From NCBI RefSeq assembly GCF_050908845.1, contig NZ_CP194171.1, positions 2,108,001 through 2,172,000 of the forward strand: a stretch of DNA of 64,000 nucleotides. Reading direction: 5' to 3'. Origin of the DNA: Marinobacterium_D sp050908845 (GTDB taxonomy: Bacteria > Pseudomonadota > Gammaproteobacteria > Pseudomonadales > Balneatricaceae). This document shows, in pieces, positions 1 to 8,234 of the stretch (position 1 is its first letter; each line of letters starts with the position of its first letter). The notes beneath the pieces were generated by a model. It was not told the origin of the DNA and did not search any database. It saw only the letters and a list, made by a program, of their open reading frames with translations. The translations under genes and the position numbers were made by a program.

Positions 1-201
1 TTCGGTTGTTAGCAGAAGAGGTGGATGTAACTTTGGGGATAAGTACGTAAGGGGATTTTTGTCGCCGATTCAGGACCCAAGCGCAGCTCTGGAGCGACTG
101 TATGACGGGTGTTTGCGTTAACCGCGTCGCGATGAAAATCTTTCAGGAAAATGAACGGCCAAGGACCGGGCGGATGCGGAATCAGTGGCTATACTGCTCT
201 T
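1..201. other. Leading stretch without a supported gene
   Basis: No complete gene is visible here. On the + strand one frame is open from base 3 to a TAA at 48-50 and another from base 2 to a TAA at 119-121. Either could be the 3' tail of a gene starting left of the window, but both are too short to decide. A TATACT box at 190-195 precedes the candidate small RNA; no convincing -35 box is seen. Confidence 0.3.
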
Positions 202-323
202 GTACCAACACACAACAGGTGTGGTGAGTAGCAGGCATCCAATACCTCCATGCTTTTGCATGGTCTTTAGTCGGAATCTTTCCGGCACGATTAGGGGGCA
301 TCTCGGCGGGATGCCCCCTTTTT
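202..323 (+). ncRNA. Candidate small RNA with three hairpins and a terminator
   Basis: Downstream of a TATACT box (190-195) lie three successive hairpins. The first is CCATGC-TTTT-GCATGG at 248-263, the second CGGAA-TCT-TTCCG at 272-284, and the third a 9-bp GC-rich stem at 294-318 followed by TTTTT. There is no good reading frame, and the terminator is oriented for + strand transcription, so it does not serve the convergent deaD gene. The compact structure resembles an independently transcribed sRNA of about 120 nt. It could also be the 3' UTR of a gene beyond the left edge. The 5' end is inferred from the -10 box; no known family was recognised. Confidence 0.35.
294..323 (+). terminator. 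Rho-independent terminator
   Basis: Perfect 9-bp stem GGGGGCATC (294-302) with GATGCCCCC (310-318), a 7-nt loop, then TTTTT (319-323). A T-run is present only on the + strand side. Confidence 0.8.
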
Positions 324-347
324 ATTTGCCTGCTTCCAGGCTAGCGG

Positions 348-2069
348 TTATTGGTCGCGCTTCTGGAAGCTGCGACGACCGCCTTTCTGATTGCTGCTGG
401 CACCCTTATCCATCCACGGACGAATATCCAGGCGCTGACCGCAGATACGCGCACGACGCAGAGTCTGCATGGTGTCGGTGTTCATGCCGCGCGGCAGGTC
501 CACGGTGCTGAACTCGTCGCTGATGTTGATGCGGCCGATGCTGCGGCTTTCCAGGCCCGCTTCGTTGGCGATAGCGCCGACGATGTTGCCAGGCTTAACG
601 CCGTGCTGGTAACCGACGCCGATCCAGAAACGCTCCATGCCGTCTGCCGGCGGCGCAGTGCGAGCCGGCTTGCGGCGCTGCTGGCCCGGAGCATCGTCAC
701 GGCGCTCGCGGCGCGGACGAACGGCATTCGGGTCCGGCTCGTTTTCGTTGAGCAGGAACGGCTGGTCTGCGTACAGCAGCGACAGTGCCGCAGCGCAGGC
801 TTTGGCCGGCTCCAGGGCGTCCTCGCCTTCGGTCAGGGAGGTGATCAGCTCCGCGAACTGGGCGCTGCTGTCGTTCTCTGCCGCTGCACTGATCCGCTGC
901 TTCAAACGCTCCATGCGCAGGGCGTTGATCTCCTTGGCCGTCGGCAGCTTGAGCTGTTCCAGCGGCTGGCGGGTAGTGCGCTCGATCTGGCCCAGCAGGC
1001 GCTGCTCGCGCGGTGCCACGAACAGGATCGCGTCACCCTGACGACCGGCACGACCGGTACGGCCGATGCGGTGGATGTAGGATTCGGCATCGTACGGAAT
1101 GTCGTAGTTGATAACGTGGCTGATGCGCTCCACGTCCAGACCACGGGCGACCACGTCGGTGGCGATCACCACGTCCAGTTCACCACGCTTGAGTTTCTCT
1201 ACAATGCGCTCACGCTGCTGCTGGGCGATATCGCCGTGCAGGGCTGCGGCGGGGAATCCGGCAGCAGACAGCTGTTCGGCCAGCTCTTCGGTAGCGGTTT
1301 TGGTGCGTACGAAGATCAGGGCTGCATCATGCTCATGCTGTTCCAGCAGGCGAGTCAGGGCAGACATCTTGCTCATGCCGCGCACGGTCCATACGCGCTG
1401 GCGAATAGTGCTGGCGGTGGCTGTCTGCGCGGCGATCTTGATCAGTGCCGGCTCCTGCAGGTAGTTGTCTGCAATGCGGCGGATCACTGAGGGCATGGTG
1501 GCAGAGAACAGTGCAATCTGGCGCTGCGGCGGGGTGTGCTGAAGAATCCACTCCACGTCGTCGATAAAGCCCATGCGCAGCATTTCGTCAGCTTCGTCCA
1601 GTACCAGCGTCTGCAGGCGGTCCAGTTCCAGGGTGCCGCGACGCACGTGGTCCATAACGCGTCCGGGTGTACCGATAACAACCTGAACGCCGCGACGCAG
1701 AGCGCGCAGCTGGCTGTCATAGCCCTGGCCACCGTAGATGGACAGGGTGCGCAGGCCGGTCAGGTGGCGAGCGTATTTCTCGCAGGCTTCAGCAACCTGA
1801 AGTGCAAGCTCGCGGGTCGGCGCGAGGATCAGCAGCTGCGGGTGCTGCTTGGATGTGTCGATGCGCTGCAGCAGCGGCAGAGCGAAAGCGGCAGTTTTAC
1901 CTGTACCTGTCTGGGCCTGGCCCAGGATGTCGCGACCTTCAAGCAGCGGCGGAATAGAGCCGGCCTGAATGGGAGAGGGAGTCTCGTAGCCAACGTCGGC
2001 CAGAGCTTGAAGAATAGGAGTGGAAAGTCCCAGATCACCAAAAGAGGTGGGAGCATCAGTATTTGACAT
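348..2069 (-). CDS. deaD: ATP-dependent DEAD-box RNA helicase DeaD/CsdA
   Basis: Unwinds RNA duplexes; in this family it supports ribosome assembly and mRNA turnover, especially in the cold. The 573-residue protein has Q-motif and Walker A AQTGTGKT (52-59), PTRELA, DEAD (158-161), a SAT motif and HRIGRTGR, followed by a DbpA-type RNA-binding domain (about 495-560) that separates DeaD from RhlE/RhlB. The Lys/Arg-rich tail is shorter than in E. coli DeaD (629 aa). The start fits the family N-terminus, although no strong Shine-Dalgarno sequence precedes it. It is a single gene, convergent with the candidate sRNA. Confidence 0.96.
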   Translation of the reverse strand: MSNTDAPTSFGDLGLSTPILQALADVGYETPSPIQAGSIPPLLEGRDILGQAQTGTGKTAAFALPLLQRIDTSKQHPQLLILAPTRELALQVAEACEKYARHLTGLRTLSIYGGQGYDSQLRALRRGVQVVIGTPGRVMDHVRRGTLELDRLQTLVLDEADEMLRMGFIDDVEWILQHTPPQRQIALFSATMPSVIRRIADNYLQEPALIKIAAQTATASTIRQRVWTVRGMSKMSALTRLLEQHEHDAALIFVRTKTATEELAEQLSAAGFPAAALHGDIAQQQRERIVEKLKRGELDVVIATDVVARGLDVERISHVINYDIPYDAESYIHRIGRTGRAGRQGDAILFVAPREQRLLGQIERTTRQPLEQLKLPTAKEINALRMERLKQRISAAAENDSSAQFAELITSLTEGEDALEPAKACAAALSLLYADQPFLLNENEPDPNAVRPRRERRDDAPGQQRRKPARTAPPADGMERFWIGVGYQHGVKPGNIVGAIANEAGLESRSIGRINISDEFSTVDLPRGMNTDTMQTLRRARICGQRLDIRPWMDKGASSNQKGGRRSFQKRDQ

Positions 2070-2227
2070 GCTGTGATTGTATACCCGAAGTCGAGATGAG
2101 GCGTTGCTGCAGGAACAGTCAGGCAGCGTTGCCAGGAGGAAAGGCGCATATACTACGCATGATTGGCACTAAAGTCCAATGCTTGTGGTTATATTTTGAA
2201 CAGTGCGGGCGTTGGCGGCAGTGTGCT

Positions 2228-2842
2228 TCAGGGTACCTGCATGCCGCGCTGAACGAAGGAAAGCCTCGCCATCCGTGCCATCCAGGCCGCCACACTGGGA
2301 TAGTCAGCGGTGTCGATAGCCTGCCATTCGTGACGGCATGCCCAGGGGTAGATGGCAAAGTCGGCGATGCTGAGTTCATCGACCACAAACTCGCGGCCGT
2401 CCAGTTGCTTATCCAGTACTGACCAGAGTCGTCGGGCTTCCTTTTTGTATCGCTCCTCGGCGTACGGTACCGGCTCAGGGACAAAACGATTGAAGTGGTG
2501 GGCCTGGCCAAGGAAAGGACCAAAGCCGCCTTTCTGCCACATCAGCCACTCCAGCGCCTGGTAGCGCTTACGCGGGGTGTCGGGCAGGAATAAGCCGGTT
2601 TTCTCCGCCAGGTAGAGCAGAATAGCGCCGCTTTCAAAAATGCTGATAGGCTCACCATCGGGGCCCTCTTCATCGACGATGGCGGGGATTTTGTTGTTGG
2701 GGCTTATGCGCAGGAACTCCTCCGCGTGCTGGTCACCGGCCTTGATGTCGACCGGGTGCACGTTGTAGTGCAGGTGGCAGGCCTCCAGCATGATGGACAC
2801 TTTTCTTCCGTTCGGGGTAGACCAGGTGTAAAGGTCAATCAC
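2228..2842 (-). CDS. yfcG: Glutathione S-transferase family protein, YfcG-like
   Basis: A 204-residue thiol-transferase-type protein: N-terminal thioredoxin-like domain (1-85) and all-alpha C-terminal domain (90-204). The opening MIDLYTWSTPNGRKV, SPNNKIPAIVDEEGPDG and the run FESGAILLYLAEKTGLFLP match the YfcG/Ure2-like group. E. coli YfcG binds glutathione and has disulfide reductase activity without needing a Cys; the Thr-Pro-Asn at the active site is kept here. The start is GTG, with GGAG seven bases upstream. It lies just downstream of, and in the same direction as, the gene at 2876-3637, with 33 bp between them. The physiological substrate is unknown. Confidence 0.9.
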   Translation of the reverse strand: MIDLYTWSTPNGRKVSIMLEACHLHYNVHPVDIKAGDQHAEEFLRISPNNKIPAIVDEEGPDGEPISIFESGAILLYLAEKTGLFLPDTPRKRYQALEWLMWQKGGFGPFLGQAHHFNRFVPEPVPYAEERYKKEARRLWSVLDKQLDGREFVVDELSIADFAIYPWACRHEWQAIDTADYPSVAAWMARMARLSFVQRGMQVP

Positions 2843-2875
2843 GATAAGCTCCAGAGTACACAGGGCAGGCGGCTG

Positions 2876-3637
2876 TCACTCTTGCTGCGCTGCAAAAAAG
2901 TTGTAGATGCGGATCAGCTCATCTTCGCTGAAACGGATAATCAGAAGCTGCTGTCCCGGTTGAATCAGGTTGGGGTCCTGTCCCAGTAATCCCTGATTGT
3001 AGTTGTAGATCAGCGTGTCCTTCACTTTCTGGTCAAGGACGTTACCCAGAAACGAGCTGGATTGGTCAGCGAGTCGTTCATCGGCATCTTCAGGAATGGT
3101 GGCGCTCAGTGTACGGCTGTCTGCCCCCAGCTTGATACCGCGCGCAAAGGTGGCGGTCAGGCCGCGTTGCATGATGCCCCAGAGTCCCTGGCGATCAAAG
3201 CTGTCGACCGAATGGATGTAAAACACGTCACTGGGGTTGCTGTCCGGATCGTTGAGGATCTCTTCCAGACGCATACGGTTAAGCTGGGACAGAGCGGTGC
3301 TGGATACGTCGGCGGTGGTGCCGACCAGGCCAAGATCGACGCCGTAGGTGTTGGCGCCACTGGTGGGTGTATCGGCCTGGATTGTGGCCTGTTCCGCGGA
3401 GTTTGGTAACTGCAGCAGCTGGTCGCTGCTGACAAAGTTGTTGGCTTCCCGCACATCGATGGCGGCCTGCGCGCTGCTGGCGGTGAGTGCTGCGATATGG
3501 GAACGGGCTGCCGAAGCGGTCTCGGCGTCAACGGTTTCAACCGGGGCCGGGGTTTTGCTCCGGTTGCTGTCCGACCAGAAAAGATAAGCGCCCAGGGCGA
3601 CCAGGGCGAGGATGACAACAGCGGCTAATTTCTGCAT
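2876..3637 (-). CDS. Membrane-anchored protein of unknown function
   Basis: 253 residues, not recognised as a named family. Residues 1-20 form a single hydrophobic anchor (uncleaved signal or inner-membrane segment); the rest is predicted periplasmic, with a low-complexity Ala/Ser/Thr linker (25-65). The C-terminal 40 residues (a Gln/Asn-rich stretch, then IQPGQQLLIIRF) recall the end of a LysM-like module, but a full LysM is not evident. It has a GGAG ribosome site and sits upstream of yfcG in the same direction, so co-transcription is possible. Confidence 0.75.
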   Translation of the reverse strand: MQKLAAVVILALVALGAYLFWSDSNRSKTPAPVETVDAETASAARSHIAALTASSAQAAIDVREANNFVSSDQLLQLPNSAEQATIQADTPTSGANTYGVDLGLVGTTADVSSTALSQLNRMRLEEILNDPDSNPSDVFYIHSVDSFDRQGLWGIMQRGLTATFARGIKLGADSRTLSATIPEDADERLADQSSSFLGNVLDQKVKDTLIYNYNQGLLGQDPNLIQPGQQLLIIRFSEDELIRIYNFFAAQQE

Positions 3638-3821
3638 AAGGCTCCAGCAGGTCCTTTTTCAGCGGTCTGACGTATAGAGTCCTGCCAGACGTTGTTTTTT
3701 ACGATCACCTTAATGGAGTTCACTGGCGCTGGAAAGTTGCGTGCCTCAGCATACTGGTTCAGAGTGCGCGAAAGGCGTTATCTTGGTCGTCAGAATTGTA
3801 GTGTACGGAGGACCCTCTGCC

Positions 3822-4403
3822 ATGAGAGAAGATGAAGAGTTCTTCGAGTTGATGGAAGCCGACGGGGTTCGGCCGATCAAATCCAAACAGCGGGTGCAGC
3901 GCCATGGCAGCGCCCGTCCGCGGCTTGATCCGAATCGCCGTGCCCGCCGTCTGGCTGCCATGGGGGGAAGCGACGAGCGCCTGCCGCTGTCACCGGAGCA
4001 GCTGCTCGATCCGTTGGATCCGATAGAGTGGAAACGCGACGGGGTTCAGGAGGGGGTGTACCGCAATCTTCGTCTCGGGCGTTATACCGTTGATGCCCGG
4101 CTGGACCTGATGCATAAATCCCTGTCCGAGTGCGCCGACGAGCTGGTTGATTTCGTGCAGCAGTGTGTCGGCCTGGGGATTCGCACAGTGCTGATCAGTT
4201 TTGGTCGCAGCCGCCAGCCGGAATCACATGCCAACCGGGTCAAAAGCTGTCTGCATCTGTGGCTGCCCGCGCTCGATGAAGTGATGGCGTTTCACTCTGC
4301 TCAGCAACAGCATGGCGGAACCGGCGCGGTTTATGTGATGTTGCGCAAGAATGACCAGCAGCGCCAGCAGAACCTGGAAAGGCATCAGAGTCATCGTGGT
4401 TGA
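3822..4403 (+). CDS. smrA: Smr-domain protein SmrA/YdaL-like
   Basis: 193 residues similar in layout to E. coli YdaL (SmrA), a nuclease-type Smr protein: a charged N-terminal extension and a C-terminal Smr domain (about 100-180) with SHANRVKSCLHLWLP and GGTGAVYVMLRK. The usual HGKG motif reads FGRSR here, so the conserved histidine is missing, and the LDLHG motif reads LDLMH; nuclease activity is therefore uncertain. The start at 3822 is chosen because GGAGG lies 10 bases upstream and it matches the family's acidic MxEDE-type opening; an in-frame start at 3741 would add 27 residues lacking similarity. Confidence 0.88.
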   Translation: MREDEEFFELMEADGVRPIKSKQRVQRHGSARPRLDPNRRARRLAAMGGSDERLPLSPEQLLDPLDPIEWKRDGVQEGVYRNLRLGRYTVDARLDLMHKSLSECADELVDFVQQCVGLGIRTVLISFGRSRQPESHANRVKSCLHLWLPALDEVMAFHSAQQQHGGTGAVYVMLRKNDQQRQQNLERHQSHRG

Positions 4404-4489
4404 AGTGTCGCAAGACGTTGTCGCAAATTGCAGTACAGGGTAAAAAACGCTTTACTGTCAGTAACTAAGCGAAGGGATAGGCGTCAATC

Positions 4490-5227
4490 ATGGATTCCCG
4501 AACCCCGTCAGGGAACTCGCGGTCGGTTAATCTGCTGTTTTTGGCCGTTGGGCTGTTGGTCCTGGCCCAGATAGTGTTGATCTATTATCAACTGGCATCG
4601 CTGCCGTCCATGTTGCCAGGTCTATTGGCCCTGGTGGGGTTGGTCAGCCTGCTGTTGCGGGTAAGGTCCCGGTCGGCATCGCAGGACGAGCGCATCGAAA
4701 AGCTGCAGCATTCCCTGATCACCCAGCGTATGACCGATCAGGATACGGGGGCCGCACTGCCGGGGTGGTTCGGGCAGGCGCTCGACACCGAGTGTCGCCG
4801 GGCGATCCGCGAGTTTACGCCGCTGACGCTTATGCAATTCACGCTCAGGTGCACCGATCCGGCGACGCTGGCGGCGTGCCGTGTGAGGCTGGCGAAGATG
4901 TTGACCGATCAGGTATCCCGACCCGGAGATCTTGTCGGTCTCAGCGATAGTGGCGATATCGAACTGCTGCTGCCGAATACCAACGAACAGGCTGAGCGTC
5001 TGGCAGAGCGCTGCATCGCCCAGGCCGAAAGACTTCTCTCGGCCGAAAGGGTCGAGATCCGCCTGGCCGCCTGCACCCTTCAGCCCAAGGCGGATCTGTC
5101 GCCCGACAAAGTCAAAGAACACCTGATTCATCAAATTGACAGGGTCAATATCCAGCCTCCCAGCAGCTACAGCTATCGTGCCGAGCCGGCCGACGTTGAA
5201 GCCTTGAACTCCACCTTCAATCTATGA
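4490..5227 (+). CDS. Two-TM membrane protein with a degenerate GGDEF domain
   Basis: 245 residues. Two transmembrane segments (about 14-33 and 40-57) precede a cytoplasmic domain that aligns by pattern with diguanylate cyclases: an MTDQDTGAALPGWF opening similar to DxLTGLxNR, and a segment RPGDLVGLSDSGDIELLLP where an active enzyme has GGDEF before the LLP strand. GGDEF is replaced by SDSGD, so cyclase activity is very unlikely. Its stop overlaps the start of tmcA (ATGA at 5224-5227), indicating translational coupling. Role unknown; assignment to the GGDEF fold is inference. Confidence 0.75.
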   Translation: MDSRTPSGNSRSVNLLFLAVGLLVLAQIVLIYYQLASLPSMLPGLLALVGLVSLLLRVRSRSASQDERIEKLQHSLITQRMTDQDTGAALPGWFGQALDTECRRAIREFTPLTLMQFTLRCTDPATLAACRVRLAKMLTDQVSRPGDLVGLSDSGDIELLLPNTNEQAERLAERCIAQAERLLSAERVEIRLAACTLQPKADLSPDKVKEHLIHQIDRVNIQPPSSYSYRAEPADVEALNSTFNL

Positions 5228-7401
5228 GTGTTACCGCGTTTGAGTCTTTGGCGAACCAGCTTGAGGCACGCCGCCAGCGCGGCCTTATCTGGCTCGCCGG
5301 TGATTGCGCCTTCTGTGACGGGCAGCTAGCACTGCTTCTGCCAAGGCTCGCTAACCGGGAGCTTGGCGTGCCCCTGGATGGTCCGGGCCTGATCTTCTCC
5401 GATCGTGACCTGGGAGAGTGCGTTGAACCCCTGCCGATGAAAGGGTGTGGCGAGATTATGGGCCAGACCCGTCCCTGGGTGGTGTTTGATGCGTTCAGCG
5501 GTTTCAATCCGAATGCTTTTGCCCAGGTAGCCGGTACTATCGCCGCCGGTGGTTGGCTGGTGCTGGTGTCGCCGGATGGGGACCAGTGGCCGGCGTTTAC
5601 GGATTCCGAGTACCGGCGTCTGTTGGTGGAACCCTGGCGCCCGGAAGAGCTGGAGCCGCGCTACCTGACAAGGCTCTGCCGTTTGCTGGAGCAGGACCCT
5701 TGCGTTTACAAGCTGAGTGCGTCAGGTGAGCGCCTGCCTGTCTGGCCTGCCGAACAGCCGGTAGAAACGTCAGACCCGCCCTATTTGAGCCAGGATCAGC
5801 GGGATGCGGTGGTAACGCTGCTGCAGAGGTTGGCGCGGCAGCGACAGTGCGCCTTTGTGCTGAGTGCGGATCGAGGGCGGGGCAAGTCCGCCGCGCTGGG
5901 TCTGACGCTGGCTGGCTTATCTCATGAAAAGTCCGATGACAAGTCCCGTGAAAAGAGCCATGGCAAGCCGCTCAGGGTGATACTGACCGCTCCCTCAAGG
6001 AACGCGCTGGGTTCTCTGCTGCTGCTGGTGGAGTCGCAACTGGGTGCCATTGAATGGCAGGGCGACAGGGGCAGGGTCGGGGCGTTGAGTCTTGAATATG
6101 CGACGCCGGCACAGGTCGCCGAGCGACTCCCTGAGGCCGACCTGCTGGTGATCGACGAGGCCGCCGCAATCGCGACGCCGCTGCTTTCGGCCCTTAGCCA
6201 TCATTACCGCCGTTTACTCTTTGCCACGACCCAGCATGGTTACGAGGGCAACGGGCGGGGCTTTACGCTCAGGTTCTTTTCGGAGCTGCGCCAGCTTGTC
6301 CCTTCTGTGCGGGAGATAGGTCTCGATACCCCGGTGCGCTGGGCGCCGGGTGATCCGCTGGAAGCGACAGTCGCAAAACTGTTGCTGCTGGATGTGGATG
6401 CTGAGGCGCCAAACAAACAGACAGAACCGTCGATGCGCCGTATTGAACGGCTCGACCGGGATGCCCTGGTTACCGATGAGCGCCTGTTGCGACAGATATT
6501 CGGGCTTCTGGTGCTGGCGCATTACCGGACCACGCCGGGCGATGCGCGGGTATTGCTGGATAGCCCTAACCTGGATGTTTTCGTACTGTGGGGCGGGCAA
6601 AGACTGCTGGGGTGCGCCCTGGTGGCCCGGGAGGGAGAGCTGTCTGAGACACTGGCGCAGGGTGTCTGGGAGGGCGTTCGCCGACCGACGGGACACCTGC
6701 TGCCCCAGGCACTGATCGCCCACGAGGGCACCCTGGAAGTGGCGCCCTGGAGTGCCTGGCGGATTATGCGCATCGCCGTGCATCCCGCACTGCAGAGCGA
6801 GGGGCTGGGCTCGCAACTGTTGCAGGCGATAGTGGCGCAGGCCGAGCGTGAAGGGGTGGATTACCTCGGTGCAAGCTTTGCGGCCACGCCGCTACTGCTC
6901 GGCTACTGGCGCAGCAACGGCTTTCTGCCGGTCCGGGTCGGTGATCAGCTGGATCCGGTGTCGGGCTCTCATGCGGTACTGGTGCTGAGGGCGCTGTCGG
7001 CGCAGAGTCGGAAGTGGTTGCCAGGAATGAGGCAGCACTTTGTTGATGGCTTGAGGTATCGCCTTGCCGGTAGCCTGGCTCATCTGCCTGCCAACCTGTT
7101 CCCCGGCCTGTTTGCGGTTGCGCCTAAGCCTGTTCTGGATCCGTGGTCAGAACGCCTGCTTGCCGGGTTTGCCTATCACCAGCGCTCTCTGGAAAGCACG
7201 CTGACCGCGCTCGATAAGCTGTTGCTGCTGACAGTGGAACACTGGGATGGACTGGACCTGGCGCCTGAGGAGCAACAGTTGCTGGTGGAGCGGGTCTGGC
7301 GCCAGAAAGGGCCTGCAGAGCTGGCCTGGGCCGGCGGGCGCAGGGCGCAGCTGGAGGCTATGCGCGCGCTTGCTGCCCGGTTATTGGCCGCGATTAGGTA
7401 A
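5224..7401 (+). CDS. tmcA: tRNA(Met) cytidine acetyltransferase TmcA
   Basis: Makes N4-acetylcytidine at the wobble base of elongator tRNA-Met using acetyl-CoA and ATP or GTP. The 725-residue protein has the DUF1726-like N-terminus, a helicase-like module with Walker A ADRGRGKS (215-222) and Walker B-type LLVIDEAAAI, then a GNAT domain with RIAVHPALQSEGLGSQLL and the C-terminal tRNA-binding region. Between Walker A and the next strand there is a short Lys-Ser-rich insert (about 235-248). The start overlaps the stop of the upstream membrane protein, an unusual partner. Confidence 0.95.
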   Translation: MSVTAFESLANQLEARRQRGLIWLAGDCAFCDGQLALLLPRLANRELGVPLDGPGLIFSDRDLGECVEPLPMKGCGEIMGQTRPWVVFDAFSGFNPNAFAQVAGTIAAGGWLVLVSPDGDQWPAFTDSEYRRLLVEPWRPEELEPRYLTRLCRLLEQDPCVYKLSASGERLPVWPAEQPVETSDPPYLSQDQRDAVVTLLQRLARQRQCAFVLSADRGRGKSAALGLTLAGLSHEKSDDKSREKSHGKPLRVILTAPSRNALGSLLLLVESQLGAIEWQGDRGRVGALSLEYATPAQVAERLPEADLLVIDEAAAIATPLLSALSHHYRRLLFATTQHGYEGNGRGFTLRFFSELRQLVPSVREIGLDTPVRWAPGDPLEATVAKLLLLDVDAEAPNKQTEPSMRRIERLDRDALVTDERLLRQIFGLLVLAHYRTTPGDARVLLDSPNLDVFVLWGGQRLLGCALVAREGELSETLAQGVWEGVRRPTGHLLPQALIAHEGTLEVAPWSAWRIMRIAVHPALQSEGLGSQLLQAIVAQAEREGVDYLGASFAATPLLLGYWRSNGFLPVRVGDQLDPVSGSHAVLVLRALSAQSRKWLPGMRQHFVDGLRYRLAGSLAHLPANLFPGLFAVAPKPVLDPWSERLLAGFAYHQRSLESTLTALDKLLLLTVEHWDGLDLAPEEQQLLVERVWRQKGPAELAWAGGRRAQLEAMRALAARLLAAIR

Positions 7402-7408
7402 AGCCGGT

Positions 7409-8209
7409 TTATTCCAGGATCTCTACCTCACGGCCCACTTCGATCAGGCCAGGCTTGGTTACCATCAGGTTGTGACCGAAGCAGACCCGGCCATCATCGC
7501 TGCGGTGGATGCGGGCGAGGGTCCGCAGAGGCTCCGAGTGCGGCGATTTTTCACCACTTAGCGGGTCGCGGGTTATCAGGATGCAGCGCTCGCACGGCTT
7601 GACCAGCGCCAGCTCCACATCCCCGATCCTGATCTTTTTCCAGCTATCTTCTGCCCAGGCCGGTGCGCCGCTGATCACCAGATTGGGGCGGAAACGGCGC
7701 ATCTCGGTATCTGCGGGGCCTGCGTCCCGCAGCGCCTGCAGCGAGCTTTCGCTGGTCAATAGAATAGGGTAGCCATCGGCGAACAGTACCGGACGCTCGG
7801 CGGCCCGCCCGGCGACGCGGAAGCTTTCGGCATCGTTATAAACCAGGTGTACCGGTTTGCCGAGGTAGTCGCTTAACCAGGCGTCGACCGCTTCGGGGCA
7901 GCGGCGACCGGCCAGGATGTCGTTCCAGACCTCTACCTGGCGGCGCTCTTCGCTGATCTGGTCGTAGTGCAGGTACAGCGGTAGCTTGCCGGGTGCGCTC
8001 AGTATCAGGCCATCGTGTACCAGCGTAGATACCAGCTCCAGCAGCTTGGGATCTTTGCGTGCCGTGATAAACATCCCTTCCGGGTCGCAGACCATGAAAC
8101 GGCGGTCCATGGCCAGACCGCGGGTTTCGGCCCAGGCGGAGGGCAGGGCGATCTGGGCACCGGATTTGACCGGATAGATGTAGAGTCCACTGACTACAGG
8201 GTTTGGCAT
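7409..8209 (-). CDS. MOSC domain protein, YcbX-like
   Basis: 266 residues with the MOSC N-terminal beta-barrel (GLYIYPVKSGAQI at the start) and a C-terminal MOSC domain containing the conserved Cys region KPCERCILITRD and FGHNLMV. Family members (mARC, YcbX) carry the molybdenum cofactor and reduce N-hydroxylated compounds. E. coli YcbX also has a C-terminal 2Fe-2S ferredoxin domain that is absent here, so an external electron donor would be needed. It is convergent with tmcA (7 bp between stops) and shares direction with the TPR methyltransferase gene just upstream, 25 bp away. Confidence 0.9.
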   Translation of the reverse strand: MPNPVVSGLYIYPVKSGAQIALPSAWAETRGLAMDRRFMVCDPEGMFITARKDPKLLELVSTLVHDGLILSAPGKLPLYLHYDQISEERRQVEVWNDILAGRRCPEAVDAWLSDYLGKPVHLVYNDAESFRVAGRAAERPVLFADGYPILLTSESSLQALRDAGPADTEMRRFRPNLVISGAPAWAEDSWKKIRIGDVELALVKPCERCILITRDPLSGEKSPHSEPLRTLARIHRSDDGRVCFGHNLMVTKPGLIEVGREVEILE

Positions 8210-8234
8210 GACTGTCCCTTTATCGGCTGGCGTT

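Noticed and set aside
185..511. 108-residue + frame crossing the sRNA candidate and the end of deaD
   Set aside because: It runs through the terminator and into the antisense of deaD, with no ribosome site.
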